DNA of 64,000 nucleotides from AR5 sp041497115 (lineage in GTDB: Bacteria > Methylomirabilota > Methylomirabilia > Rokubacteriales > CSP1-6). Position numbers and translations under genes: made by a program. The first letter of the stretch is position 1. Each line of letters opens with the position of its first letter. Where the stretch lies: NCBI GenBank assembly GCA_041497115.1, contig JBGQFW010000002.1, forward strand, positions 1 through 64,000, read 5' to 3'. Shown here one piece after another: positions 1 through 8,718 of the stretch. Below the pieces are notes generated by a model. It was given only the letters and a program-made list of their open reading frames with translations, was not told the origin of the DNA and searched no databases.

Positions 1-2
1 AA

Positions 3-80
3 TGGCGGGCTCGACGGGAATTGAACCCGCGACCTCTGGATTGACAGTCCAGTGTGCTAACCAGGCTGCACCACGAGCCC
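3..80 (-). tRNA. tRNA-Asp (anticodon GTC), CCA encoded
   Basis: Reading the minus strand gives a cloverleaf: acceptor stem GGGCTCG paired with CGAGCCC, discriminator G and an encoded CCA (positions 5-3). The anticodon stem is CTGGA/TCCAG with loop CTGTCAA, so the anticodon is GTC. The T arm is GCGGG-TTCAATT-CCCGT. A G discriminator fits aspartate tRNAs. Confidence 0.95.
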
Positions 81-185
81 GCGCCGTGTCACCGAGTGTA
101 CCGGCCCGACGGCGAGCCCGCAAACGCTTTCACGCGTTGCGCGGAGGGTCAGTCGGCGGACGCGCGCGGACCGCGCGACCGGCGG

Positions 186-554
186 TTACGGCCCCTGGTT
201 GTAGCTGCCGGCGCGGAAGGAGCTGACGACGACGCGGTAGCTGGCGATGCCGGGCTTGGTCGGGACGCTGGCCGAGAACTGGCGGCTGTCGCCGCGGGCG
301 ATGCGCGAGTCCACGTAGGCGATGCCCCGGGCCACCACCTTGCCGCGCGCGTCGAGCGCCTCCGCCGTCACGCTGACATCGTAGACGTCCTGGGAGCGCT
401 CGTTGGTGACGTTGCCGGTGATCCGCGCCTTGTCGGGCCGGCTCTGGTCGGTCTCGTAGGTGATGCGGAAGCCGTCCTGGGCCTGGGCGGCACCGGCGAG
501 GAGCGCGACGAGAAGGCCGACCACGGTGAGGGCGAGGCGACGGGGCGCGGGCAT
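186..554 (-). CDS. Small secreted FxLYD-domain protein
   Basis: A 122-residue protein with a clear signal peptide (residues 1-25, basic start, leucine/valine core, cleavage after AQA). The rest is one beta-rich domain with the shape of FxLYD proteins: 'ITGNVTNERSQDVYDVSVT' followed by a variable-arginine strand pattern. FxLYD domains are extracytoplasmic immunoglobulin-like modules with no known catalytic role, so a structural or binding role is the most that can be inferred. It sits alone between tRNA-Asp and a phosphatase gene on the same strand. Family assignment rests on the motif and size only. Confidence 0.7.
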   Translation of the reverse strand: MPAPRRLALTVVGLLVALLAGAAQAQDGFRITYETDQSRPDKARITGNVTNERSQDVYDVSVTAEALDARGKVVARGIAYVDSRIARGDSRQFSASVPTKPGIASYRVVVSSFRAGSYNQGP

Positions 555-602
555 GACTCACCGAAAGTAACACAGCCCGGGCCCGGGGGCCCGGCCGGAC
601 CC

Positions 603-1187
603 TCAGGCGTGGCGCTCAGGCGCCTTGTTCCAGACCTCGATCACGCGCGTCTCGCGCTCATAGCCGAGGATGCTGAGCGTCGCCGTGTACAAACCGAGGT
701 TGCGGCCGTGGATCGGCGGCAGCCCCATCCAGCAGGCGCCGAGGATCCTCAAGATGTGGCCGTGGGCGAAGAGCGCGACGTCGCCCGGCGCTTGCTCCAC
801 GCGCGCGATGAGCCGGCGCGCCCGCTCCCCCACCTGCTCGACGGTCTCGCCCTCGGGGATCGGGGTCGTCCAGATCGTCCAGTCCGGCTGCTTGTCGCGG
901 ACCGCCTTGGTCGTGATGCCCTCGTAGATGCCGTAGTTCCACTCGTGCAGGTCCTCGGTCACCTGCGCGCCCTCGCTCAGCCCGGCCAGGCGGCACGTCT
1001 CGCGCGCGCGCCCCAGCGGGCTCGTCAGCACGAGCGCGAACTTGCGCCCCGCCAGCAGCGTGCCGAGCGCCCTGGCCTGCTGCACCCCGGTCGGCGTCAG
1101 GGCGATGTCGGTGCGGCCGGTGTGCTGGCCGCTCTTGCTCCACTCGGTCTCCCCGTGGCGAACCAGCCAGATCCGTCGCTCAGCCAT
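603..1187 (-). CDS. Histidine phosphatase family protein (phosphoglycerate mutase-like)
   Basis: A 194-residue histidine phosphatase. The catalytic RHGE lies at residues 10-13, the acid/base glutamate in DLHEWNYGIYEG, and the second histidine in LFAHGHIL. Arginines of the phosphate pocket are in TSPLGRARET. The start at 1187 is chosen because GGGGAGGG lies about 6 nt upstream; an in-frame upstream extension to 1289 carries no family sequence. Homologues hydrolyse sugar phosphates, phosphoserine, alpha-ribazole phosphate or act as mutases; nothing here fixes the substrate. No cobalamin genes are adjacent. Confidence 0.85.
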   Translation of the reverse strand: MAERRIWLVRHGETEWSKSGQHTGRTDIALTPTGVQQARALGTLLAGRKFALVLTSPLGRARETCRLAGLSEGAQVTEDLHEWNYGIYEGITTKAVRDKQPDWTIWTTPIPEGETVEQVGERARRLIARVEQAPGDVALFAHGHILRILGACWMGLPPIHGRNLGLYTATLSILGYERETRVIEVWNKAPERHA

Positions 1188-1282
1188 GCGCGGGCCCTCC
1201 CCGGTCTTCGAGCCGCCCGGCATCTTACCGCAGAAGACCGGGGTGAGGGACGGTGGTAGGGTTGAGCCCGCGGAGGCAGGGC

Positions 1283-1699
1283 ATGGCACGCTTCGACGCG
1301 CCGGATCCGGACTTCGAGGGCAGCGTACGTGAGCGCTTCGACCGCCTCACGCTCATGCGGACCGTGGGCGCCCGGCTGCTGAGCGTGGCACCCGGCGAGG
1401 TCCAGATCGACCTGCCGTTTCGCGTCATCAGACCCGGCCGTACCGTGAGCGTCGGCGCGGGCGACGTCCTGGTCGTCCGCGGCGAGCGGGAGAAGCTGGT
1501 CGCGACCATGCTGGCGACGATGGCGACGGTCGGCGGCGAGGCCGGCGCCGTCGCGCGGGCCGAGGTCGCCGTCGCGACGGCTCAGCACGGTCCGGCCGGC
1601 GCCCATCACCCGCGAGGATCAGCACACGACGCCCGCCCCTGGTGCGTGTGCCGCGGCGGCGGGTTGCGACGGCGGTTGCGCGCGATCGCCCGGCGCTGA
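1283..1699 (+). pseudogene. PaaI-type hotdog thioesterase with internal deletion
   Basis: The reading frame starts at ATG 1283 behind a good GGAGG. Residues 1-46 match the N-terminus of PaaI-like thioesterases, ending in GEVQIDLPFR. The next residues, VIRPGRTVSVGAGDVLVV then GEREKLVATMLATMATV, are the last two strands of the same fold. The intervening roughly 50 residues are missing: the HGG-type loop, the hot-dog helix and the central strands. The junction is near 1420-1427 and the frame is kept. After about 1545 the frame runs on as unconserved Arg/Gly/Ala-rich sequence. A hotdog enzyme without its central helix should not fold, so I call it a decayed gene. Confidence 0.7.
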
Positions 1700-1706
1700 G
1701 ACGAAG

Positions 1707-1782
1707 TGGTGGGCGGAGCAGGGTTCGAACCTGCGACCTCAGCCTTGTAAGGGCTGCGCTCTTCCAGCTGAGCTATCCGCCC
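1707..1782 (-). tRNA. tRNA-Val (anticodon TAC), CCA encoded
   Basis: The minus strand reads acceptor GGGCGGA, D arm TAGCTCAGCTGGAAGAGC, anticodon stem CAGCC/GGCTG with loop CTTACAA (anticodon TAC, valine), a TTCGAAC T loop, acceptor TCCGCCC, discriminator A and encoded CCA at 1709-1707. All stems pair. Confidence 0.95.
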
Positions 1783-1847
1783 GGAGCGCGGGAGGGAACC
1801 GCCCGCTATGGTAGCACCCGGGCGGGGCTGCGCTAGACTAGCGGGTG

Positions 1848-2474
1848 ATGCGCAGCGTCGTGGCGTGGCTGGTGGCGAGTGCAGCGGTGCCGGGCCTCCT
1901 GGTACCCGCGGTCGCCGCGCCGCCCGACGACCTCGGCGTCTACTGCCGCGCCAACAATCCGCAGATGCAGTCCCAGGTGCGGTGCCTCTACACCGAGAAG
2001 GCCGCGCAGGATCGCCTCGCGCGCGCGCGACCGGGCGTCGATCCGGCGCTCTGGAGCCGCTGCCAGAGTGCGAGCCCGGCGTGGACCGCGATGGAGACGT
2101 GCCTCGCGCCGGGCAGCCCGCCCGATGCCGGCCCCGGCCTCGTGCCGGCGGCGCGGGGCGAGGGGCCCGTCGAGGAGCGCGCCGACCCGCGGGCCGCCGC
2201 GCCCGAGACCGCCGCGACGCCGGGCGGCCCCGACGGGGTGACGCCGGCCGCCGCGGCGCCCGCCGCCCCCGCGCCGCTCTCGTCGCCCTCGACGATCATC
2301 CTCGGCCCGCAGCCGTCCGCGGCGGCGGCGCCGGAGAACACGGGACCGGCGCGGCCCGTCTCGGAGGAGGAGGCCGAGCGCCAGCTGCGCGGGGTGCTCG
2401 AGCGGGGCGGCAACCCGGCGGCGCACTGCACGAAGAAGCAGTACGGCCCGGGCTGGGTGACGGTCTGCGAGTGA
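1848..2474 (+). CDS. Secreted protein of unknown function with Pro/Ala-rich linker
   Basis: About 208 residues. A signal peptide (residues 1-24, cleavage near AVA) is followed by a short cysteine-containing module (four Cys between residues 33 and 84). Then comes a low-complexity Ala/Pro linker of about 100 residues and a C-terminal piece with two more Cys. I do not recognise a family. The start is ATG 1848. A -10-like TAGACT lies at 1834-1839, 8 nt before it, with no Shine-Dalgarno between, so translation may be leaderless; GTG 1845 is an alternative start. It is convergent with the AOR gene, 4 nt away. Confidence 0.6.
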   Translation: MRSVVAWLVASAAVPGLLVPAVAAPPDDLGVYCRANNPQMQSQVRCLYTEKAAQDRLARARPGVDPALWSRCQSASPAWTAMETCLAPGSPPDAGPGLVPAARGEGPVEERADPRAAAPETAATPGGPDGVTPAAAAPAAPAPLSSPSTIILGPQPSAAAAPENTGPARPVSEEEAERQLRGVLERGGNPAAHCTKKQYGPGWVTVCE

Positions 2475-2478
2475 GGCG

Positions 2479-4296
2479 TCAGAGCCCGAGCGCCCGCAGC
2501 CGCGCGGGCGTGGGCACGCCGTCGTCGTCCCAGCCGCGCAGCGCGTAGTAGGCGTCGAGCATCGTCGCGAGCTCGGCCGGCGGGCAGTACATGCCGGCCG
2601 ACGGCCCCGCGGGAATCGGCTCGTGCATCACCTTCCACGGCAGCGTGTCCTGGGCGCGGCGCACGCCCTCGCGGACGTTGAAGAGCCGCTCGAGGTTGAC
2701 GATGCGCTCGCCCACGCGCTCGAGCTCCTCGGCACTCACGTCCCAGCCGGTGATCGCGCGCACCATCCGCGCGTAGGGCTCGTCCACGTAGAGGCCGAAG
2801 CCGCGCTCGGAGGTGAAGCGGCAGAGGACGAGCGAGTCGCCGACGGCCGTGAAGTGCTGGCTGCGGGCGGCGAAGGCCGGCTTGTCGCCCGTCCCGCGGC
2901 GATCGAACGTCGGCGCGTACTGCGGCGTGGGCCGCGTGTCGTGGTGGCTGCCGCCGCGGGTGGCCGTCGCGTAGCCGATGGACAATCCCTTGAGCGCGCG
3001 CGCCGAGTGGGCCGGCAGCTCGAGCCGCTTGACCGCGTAGACGAGCCGCGTGCCCTCCGGATGTACCGATTCGGCCAGGCGCCACGCGCCCTCGGCCAGG
3101 CGGTCGCCGAACCCCTCGCGGCGCGCCGTCATCTCCACCAGCTTCAGCATGCCGCGCCAGTCGCCCCAGCCGAACGGCACGCCGACCTCACCGGACGTCA
3201 GCCACCCGCGCTCGAGCGCCTCGCACACGAACGCCAGCGTGACGCCCATCGTGATCGTGTCCAGGCCGAGCAGGTCGCACAGGTCGTTGGCGAGGATCAG
3301 CGCCTCGGGCTCGGCGATGCCGAGCATCGGGCCGAGCGCGAAGATCGTCTCGTACTCCGGCATCTTGGCGCGCGTGCCGGCGAACTCGCCTTCCCGGATC
3401 GTGTACTGCTTGCCGCAGGCGACCGGACACTTAAGGCACGTGGTGTCGCGGTCGTGGTAGTGCGCCTTCATCTCCTCGCCGCCGATCCGGCGCGCCTCGG
3501 CGAAGACCTCGTCGCGCAGGTTGTAGCTTCCGAGCGCCCCGAGCGCGTTGATGGGGCCGACGAGGAACGGCGTGCCGAACGTGGACAGCGCCTGCGTCCC
3601 CTTCTTCAGCGGCTCGCGCGTCTCCTCGAGCAGCGCCTTCAGCGCGGCGGGGTCGGCGACCTCCGTCTTGCGGCCGCCCTTGACCACGAGCGCCTTGACG
3701 TTCTTGCTGCCGAGGACGGCGCCGAGGCCGCCGCGGCCCGACACCGCCTCGCGGTTCTTCCAGTAGTGCGCCAGCGCGGCGAAGCGGACGCGCCGCTCGC
3801 CGGCCGGCCCGATGGCGATCGCGTCGGCGTCCGCGCCCTCGGCGGCGAGCAGCGCGTGGACGGCGTCGCGGGTCGGGCGCCCCCAGAGGGCGGCCGCCGG
3901 CTCCAGGCGCGCCCCCGCCTCGTCCACCACGACGTAGGACGGCGCGGCGGCGCGGCCGGTGAGCACGATCGCATCGAAGCCGGTGCGCTTGAGCGTGGCG
4001 GGAAGGCGGCCGCCGAAGGTCGAGTCGAAGAACAGGCCGGTCAGCGGCGACTTCGCCGCCACCAGCGCGCGGCTGTTGCCCGGCACCGTCGTGTCGGTCA
4101 CCGGCCCGACCGCGAAGACGACGGCGTTGGCCGGGTCGAAGGCGTCGATGCCCGCCGGGACGTGATCGTAGAGGATCCGCGCGGCCAAGCCGTTGCCGCC
4201 CAGCAGCGCGCGCGCCGCGCCCTCGTCGAGCCCCTCGATGCGCGTCACGCCCGTCGCGCAGTCCACGAACAGGATGCGGCCGCCGTAGCCCTTCAT
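2479..4296 (-). CDS. Aldehyde ferredoxin oxidoreductase family protein (tungsten/molybdopterin)
   Basis: A 605-residue, full-length AOR-family enzyme. It starts MKGYGGRILFVD, as these proteins do. The N-terminal beta domain carries GNSRALVAAKSPLTG. The [4Fe-4S] cysteines are CLKCPVAC near residue 286 and a fourth Cys in VLCRF near 490. The family binds a bis-tungstopterin and oxidises aldehydes (or, in relatives, acyl-CoA derivatives) with ferredoxin as acceptor. No ferredoxin, NADH subunit or cofactor gene is adjacent, so substrate and partner are open. A TAAGAT -10-like box lies 10 nt upstream of the start. Confidence 0.9.
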   Translation of the reverse strand: MKGYGGRILFVDCATGVTRIEGLDEGAARALLGGNGLAARILYDHVPAGIDAFDPANAVVFAVGPVTDTTVPGNSRALVAAKSPLTGLFFDSTFGGRLPATLKRTGFDAIVLTGRAAAPSYVVVDEAGARLEPAAALWGRPTRDAVHALLAAEGADADAIAIGPAGERRVRFAALAHYWKNREAVSGRGGLGAVLGSKNVKALVVKGGRKTEVADPAALKALLEETREPLKKGTQALSTFGTPFLVGPINALGALGSYNLRDEVFAEARRIGGEEMKAHYHDRDTTCLKCPVACGKQYTIREGEFAGTRAKMPEYETIFALGPMLGIAEPEALILANDLCDLLGLDTITMGVTLAFVCEALERGWLTSGEVGVPFGWGDWRGMLKLVEMTARREGFGDRLAEGAWRLAESVHPEGTRLVYAVKRLELPAHSARALKGLSIGYATATRGGSHHDTRPTPQYAPTFDRRGTGDKPAFAARSQHFTAVGDSLVLCRFTSERGFGLYVDEPYARMVRAITGWDVSAEELERVGERIVNLERLFNVREGVRRAQDTLPWKVMHEPIPAGPSAGMYCPPAELATMLDAYYALRGWDDDGVPTPARLRALGL

Positions 4297-4317
4297 CGCG
4301 GCGGCTATCTTACCCGC

Positions 4318-7284
4318 TCAGCGAGCGGCGGACGAGACGCACTGGCGGGCGGCGTCGGCGACGTCGGGCGGCAGGTCGGGCTGCGCGAGCAGCTTGCGGC
4401 AGGCGATGGCGGCGGCCTCGGGCTGCTTGAGCGTGGTGAAGGCGCCGGCGGCGGCGAGCAGGCCGCGGCGCCCCGAGGACGAGGCGGGCGCGAGATAGGC
4501 GGCGCTCAGGTAGTACTCCGCGGCGGCCGGCGCGTCGCCTTCGCCCGTGTAGACGTCGCCGAGGGCCAGCGCGGCCTCGGCCGCGACGGCGGCCTCCGCG
4601 CTCCTGAGCAGCCGCTCGAGGATGGCGCGCGCCTGGTCCCAGCGCTGCTCCTGCGCCAGCAGGCGCGCGTGGCCGAGGAGCGCGCGCGGGCCCCACTCGG
4701 GCGGCTTGCCCTCGCGCGACGCCCGCGCGTACGCCTCCAGCGCGCCGGCGCGGTCGCCGGCCGCCTCGCGCACCCGCGCCAGCACCAGCGTGGCGCGCAG
4801 GTCGTCGGGCGCGTCGGCCAGGATCGTGTCGATCTCCTGGCGCGCCTCGTCCACCCGGCCGGTCTCGAGCAGCCCCTCGGCCAGCCGCACCCGCGCCCCC
4901 GCCGCGAACGGGCTCTGCGGATAGAGCCGGCGCAGGAGCGCGTCGGCCTCACGCGCGATCGGCCAGGCCTGCGCCAGCGCGGCGGCGCCGGCCACGCGCT
5001 CGAGCGCGTCGTCGGCCGCCTCGTCGGCGGGATGGTCGCTGACGAGCCGGCGCGCGTAGCCGAGCGCGCCCGGCCAGTCCTTGTCGTCTAGCGCGATGCC
5101 GGTCAGCACGTAGAGCAGGGCGGCGGCGCGGGCGGCGCCGCGGGGGCCGGGCGACACCGCGGCCAGCGCCGCGGTCGCCGGCGTGCGGAAGTCGCGCACC
5201 GCGCCCTTGGCGTAGCGCGCGGTGGCGGCGCCGTACTCCGCGGCGGCGACGATGTCGGGGGTGCCGGCATCGCGCGCGTCGTCGAAGAGGCGGATCGCGT
5301 CGTCCCACCGGCGTTCGCGCAGCGCGATCGCGCCCGCGCCGAGCGTCGCGAACGCTCCCAGCCCCTCCTTCTGGGCGCGCGCCAGCTCCTTCTGGGCGCC
5401 GCCGACGTCGCCCGCGTCGAGCAGCGCGGCGGCGAGCGCGGCGTGCGCCCGGCCGGCCAGCGCGGGGAACGGCGCGCGCTTCAGCCAGTCGGCGAGCGCC
5501 GCCCTGGCGCCGGCGGCGTCACCGGTGCGCACGAGGAGAATGGCGCGGTTGATCCGCGCGAAGTCGGTGCGCGGATGGGCCGGATACGTCTGCACGATGC
5601 GCTCGAGCAGCTCGCGGCCGCCCTCGAAATCGCCCGCGGCGAGCGCCAGCTCGGCGGCCAGCTCCAGCGCGTCGGCCGCGTTGGGGTGGTCGGGCGCCGT
5701 GCGGGCGAACTCGAGGAACTCGCGCCGGGCGGCGTCGTTCTGCCCCTGCCGCAGCGACGTCCACGCCAGCGCCAGCCGCACCATCGGCGTCTCCGACGCC
5801 TCCGGCGCCTCGACCAGCGCGCGCCGGAACGCGGCGGCCGAGGCGAGGTAGTCCCCCGCCTGGTAGGCGGCCTCGCCCTGCAGGTGCAGGACCGCCGTGC
5901 GCAGGTCGGAGGGAAGCGGCGCGTTGGCCAGCGACGCCAGGTCGGCCAGCGCCTCCTGGAACTCGCGCAGCTCGAGGTTCGTGCGGGCCAGGCGGAACGT
6001 CGCCTGCGGCGCCGCCGGCGTGCCCGCGGCCGCCTGGCGCGCGAGGTCGAACTGCGTGCGGGCCTCGTCGCGGTTGCCCTGCGCGCGGTCCACCTCGCCC
6101 TTGATCATCAGCACCCAGCCGCGCTCGCCGGGCGAGAGGGTGGCGGCCAGCGCGTCCTGCACGATGGGCTCGACGTCGGCCGGCGGCGGCGAGTCGAGCG
6201 CCGCCCGCATCAGGCGCAGGAGCAGCGGCAGCGCCAGCGGCGAGCGGCGCGCGCTGAGCGCGGCCGCGGCGTCGCGAGCGCCCTTCCAGTCGGCGTTGGC
6301 CAGCAGGGCCAGCGCCAGCCCCGCGTCGCCCCAGTCGCGCTCGGCGCGGGTCACCGCCGGGGGCAGCGCGACGAAGGCGCGGAACGCCGCCAGCGCCTCG
6401 GGCGCATGGCCGGCCGCCAGCGCCCACCAGCCGAGCCTGAGCCGCGCGGTCGCGGCGAGCGCGTGCGGCCCGCCGTCCACGAAGCGCTGGAGATCGGCCT
6501 CCGCGCGGCCGGGCTCGTTGATGCGGCCGAGCGCCTCGCCGTGCCAGAAGAGGACGTCGCGGGCGAGCGCCGGCGGGGCGCCGCGCTGGAGCAGCAGACT
6601 CCACGCCTGCTCGGCGTCCTCGTGGCGCCCGAGCAGGTAGCTGGCCAGCCCCAGTCCGTGGCGCGCCCACGGCTCGAGCGTGGCCGGCACCGCGGCCGCC
6701 AGCACCGTGGTGAACGCCTCGCGCGCCCGCGCGGCGTCGCCGACCCGGAGCGCCGTCCAGCCGCTCGAGTGCAGCGCCCACACCGCCCAGTCCTGGCGCT
6801 CGCCGTCCTGGGCCACCTGGCGGAAGAGCCAGTCCGCCTGCTCGATACGGCCGAGGCGGTAGTACGTCTCACCCAGCCAGTAGCGCGCCTCGCGGAGCAC
6901 GTCGCGGTCCGCGCCGGGCTTCGTCGCGCTCTCCAGCGCGCGGGCGGCGTCCTCGTACTCGCCGCGCAGGAAGCGCGCGCGCCCGCACTCGAGCGACTCG
7001 GAGGCGACGCCGGTCCAGGCGCCGATGCAGGGCAGCGCGCGCGGCGGCTGGACGAAGGCGACCGGCTTGTCGGCGGCCGGCGGCGTGAAGGCGGCCAGCG
7101 GCAACGGCGGCAGCTGCAGCGGCGGCGGCGGCAGCGGCGCGTCGGCGATCACCGGCGGCTTGTCGAGCGGCGCGGCGACGAACGGCACCAGCGCGGCCAG
7201 GTCGGGCAGCGGCGGCGTCGGCGGCAGCGGGGCGGCGCCCGCCAGACCCAGCCAGACGACGGCGAGGGCGAGCGCGCGTCTCAC
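4318..7284 (-). CDS. Large exported TPR-repeat protein
   Basis: About 988 residues. The start is taken as GTG 7284, whose GTGA overlaps the stop of the preceding gene (7281-7283) and gives an N-terminus with a signal peptide (RRALALAVVWLGLAGA). A Pro/Leu-rich segment follows to about residue 75, then tetratricopeptide-type helical pairs to the C-terminus, with signatures such as ARYWLGETYYRLGRIEQAD. No catalytic domain is visible. Such periplasmic TPR scaffolds recruit partners or form parts of export or envelope machines. Coupling to the other TPR gene suggests the two work together. Confidence 0.8.
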   Translation of the reverse strand: MRRALALAVVWLGLAGAAPLPPTPPLPDLAALVPFVAAPLDKPPVIADAPLPPPPLQLPPLPLAAFTPPAADKPVAFVQPPRALPCIGAWTGVASESLECGRARFLRGEYEDAARALESATKPGADRDVLREARYWLGETYYRLGRIEQADWLFRQVAQDGERQDWAVWALHSSGWTALRVGDAARAREAFTTVLAAAVPATLEPWARHGLGLASYLLGRHEDAEQAWSLLLQRGAPPALARDVLFWHGEALGRINEPGRAEADLQRFVDGGPHALAATARLRLGWWALAAGHAPEALAAFRAFVALPPAVTRAERDWGDAGLALALLANADWKGARDAAAALSARRSPLALPLLLRLMRAALDSPPPADVEPIVQDALAATLSPGERGWVLMIKGEVDRAQGNRDEARTQFDLARQAAAGTPAAPQATFRLARTNLELREFQEALADLASLANAPLPSDLRTAVLHLQGEAAYQAGDYLASAAAFRRALVEAPEASETPMVRLALAWTSLRQGQNDAARREFLEFARTAPDHPNAADALELAAELALAAGDFEGGRELLERIVQTYPAHPRTDFARINRAILLVRTGDAAGARAALADWLKRAPFPALAGRAHAALAAALLDAGDVGGAQKELARAQKEGLGAFATLGAGAIALRERRWDDAIRLFDDARDAGTPDIVAAAEYGAATARYAKGAVRDFRTPATAALAAVSPGPRGAARAAALLYVLTGIALDDKDWPGALGYARRLVSDHPADEAADDALERVAGAAALAQAWPIAREADALLRRLYPQSPFAAGARVRLAEGLLETGRVDEARQEIDTILADAPDDLRATLVLARVREAAGDRAGALEAYARASREGKPPEWGPRALLGHARLLAQEQRWDQARAILERLLRSAEAAVAAEAALALGDVYTGEGDAPAAAEYYLSAAYLAPASSSGRRGLLAAAGAFTTLKQPEAAAIACRKLLAQPDLPPDVADAARQCVSSAAR

Positions 7285-8681
7285 GACCTGTTGCTTGCCC
7301 GCTTGCCCGGCTTCGGCGTGGCGGGCGCGCCGTTGCTGGACTTCTTGAGCTGCCCCTTCACGGCGGCGACCCGCGCGCGCGCCCAGTCGCGCAGCGTGGC
7401 GTCGGGACTGCGATCGGCTACGATCTCGTAGGCGGCCAGCGCCGCCTTCCACTCGCGCTGCTGCTCGCGCGCGAGCCCCAGCCCCGCCAGGGCGCGGTAG
7501 CGCGGGTCCGCCTCGACGTCGGCGATGGCGCCGACGGCCTCGAACGCCTTGGCCGCCTGCGGAAAGCGCCCGAGCTGCAGCTCGGACTCGCCGACCGTCA
7601 GCAGTCCCTCGGCGCGCACCGGCGCCTCCTCGCTCTGCGCGGCGATCTGCCCGAGCGCGCTGGCGTCCTTCCACCGCTTGTGCTTGAACGCCGCGTTGGC
7701 GAGGTCGCGGGCGAGCTGACGCGTCAAGGGGTGGTCGGGAAACTGGGCGTGCAGCTTCTTCCACGCGGTGTCCTGGTCCTTGGCCCGGGCCAGGCGCGCC
7801 GCGATCTGCGCGGCCTCGTAGAGCGCGTCCGCCGTCGGCGGCTCCTGGTCCAGCAGGGCTTTGTAGGACTCGAGCATCTCGTCGCGGTCGCCGTACTTGG
7901 CCGACCACTGGGCGATGAGGCGCCGCGCCGCCGGCGTCTGCCCGTGCGTGGGATTGGCGGTGACGAACTCTTTCAGATTCGCGAGGCCGCCGCGCGGGTC
8001 GCCGTTGTTGAACTTCACCCAGCCCGCCAGGAACTGCGCGTCGGCGATCTTCGGCGAGCCGGGATACGTCGCGGCGAACGCGGCGAGCAGCGTCAACGCG
8101 TCGGGCGCGTGGCGGGCCTCGACGAGCGCGCGCGCGAGCTGCAGCGTCACCGCCGGCGCCAGCGCGTGATCGGGCCAGGTCGAGAGGAACTCGCGGAAGG
8201 CGGTCACCGCCGGCTCGGCGCGCTTGAGCTCGAGCTGGCTCAGCCCCACGCCGTACACGGCGTCGGGGGCCAGCGGCCCGGCGGCGTCGGTGCGGACGAT
8301 CTCGTCGTAGGCCGCGCGGGCCTCGCCGAAGCGCCTGAGGCGGAAGAGCGCTTCGGCCTGCCAGAACATCGCCTCCTGCGTCTCGGCCGGCGAGGTCAGC
8401 CCGCTCTGCGCCCGTCGGATGGCGTCGAGCGCGGCCTGGGGATCGTTGAGCGCCACCCGCGCCTTGCCGAGCATCAGCAGCGCGCGCGGCTGGCGCGCGT
8501 CGCCCGGATACTGGGCGACGAACCGCTCGAGCGTGCGGCGCGCGACGGGGAAGAACCGGTCGGCCAGCGCGTGCTCGCCGACCATGAAGAGGCGGTCGGC
8601 CTCCTCGACGGCGAGCACGGGGGACACCGCGGACATCAGCATCGCCAGAGCGAGGGCCGGGAGCGCCAGCCGGCGCTTCAT
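7281..8681 (-). CDS. Exported TPR-repeat protein (YbgF/BamD-like repeats)
   Basis: 466 residues: signal peptide (MKRRLALPALALAMLMSAVSPVLA), then TPR repeats of the YbgF/outer-membrane-assembly type, e.g. LERFVAQYPGDARQPRALL and FREFLSTWPDHALAPAV. It is first in a two-gene operon with the larger TPR protein (4-nt overlap). The start at 8681 is preceded by TACGCT (8689-8694) 7 nt away and has no Shine-Dalgarno, suggesting a leaderless transcript that diverges from the HAD gene at 8719. The function is unknown; TPR repeats of this kind hold protein partners in the periplasm. Confidence 0.82.
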   Translation of the reverse strand: MKRRLALPALALAMLMSAVSPVLAVEEADRLFMVGEHALADRFFPVARRTLERFVAQYPGDARQPRALLMLGKARVALNDPQAALDAIRRAQSGLTSPAETQEAMFWQAEALFRLRRFGEARAAYDEIVRTDAAGPLAPDAVYGVGLSQLELKRAEPAVTAFREFLSTWPDHALAPAVTLQLARALVEARHAPDALTLLAAFAATYPGSPKIADAQFLAGWVKFNNGDPRGGLANLKEFVTANPTHGQTPAARRLIAQWSAKYGDRDEMLESYKALLDQEPPTADALYEAAQIAARLARAKDQDTAWKKLHAQFPDHPLTRQLARDLANAAFKHKRWKDASALGQIAAQSEEAPVRAEGLLTVGESELQLGRFPQAAKAFEAVGAIADVEADPRYRALAGLGLAREQQREWKAALAAYEIVADRSPDATLRDWARARVAAVKGQLKKSSNGAPATPKPGKRASNRS

Positions 8682-8688
8682 GTCAACG

Positions 8689-8712
8689 AGCGTAGCACGT
8701 CCATGGTACGGT
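8689..8712. promoter_or_regulatory. Divergent -10 boxes for the TPR operon and the HAD gene
   Basis: The 37-bp gap between two divergent starts holds TACGCT reading left (8689-8694, 7 nt from ATG 8681) and TACGGT reading right (8707-8712, 6 nt from GTG 8719). There is no room for ordinary 5' leaders, so both mRNAs would be leaderless. A leftward TTGACC (8710-8715) is a possible -35 with a short 15-nt spacer. Confidence 0.5.
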
Positions 8713-8718
8713 CAAGGC

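Noticed and set aside
54..1259. Long rightward open frame of about 400 codons
   Set aside because: It is an Arg/Gly/Ala-rich shadow of the secreted FxLYD and histidine phosphatase genes on the other strand; no domain is visible. The same applies to other long frames in this GC-rich DNA, such as 2623-5091, 5443-7431, 23313-26444 and 41498-45163.
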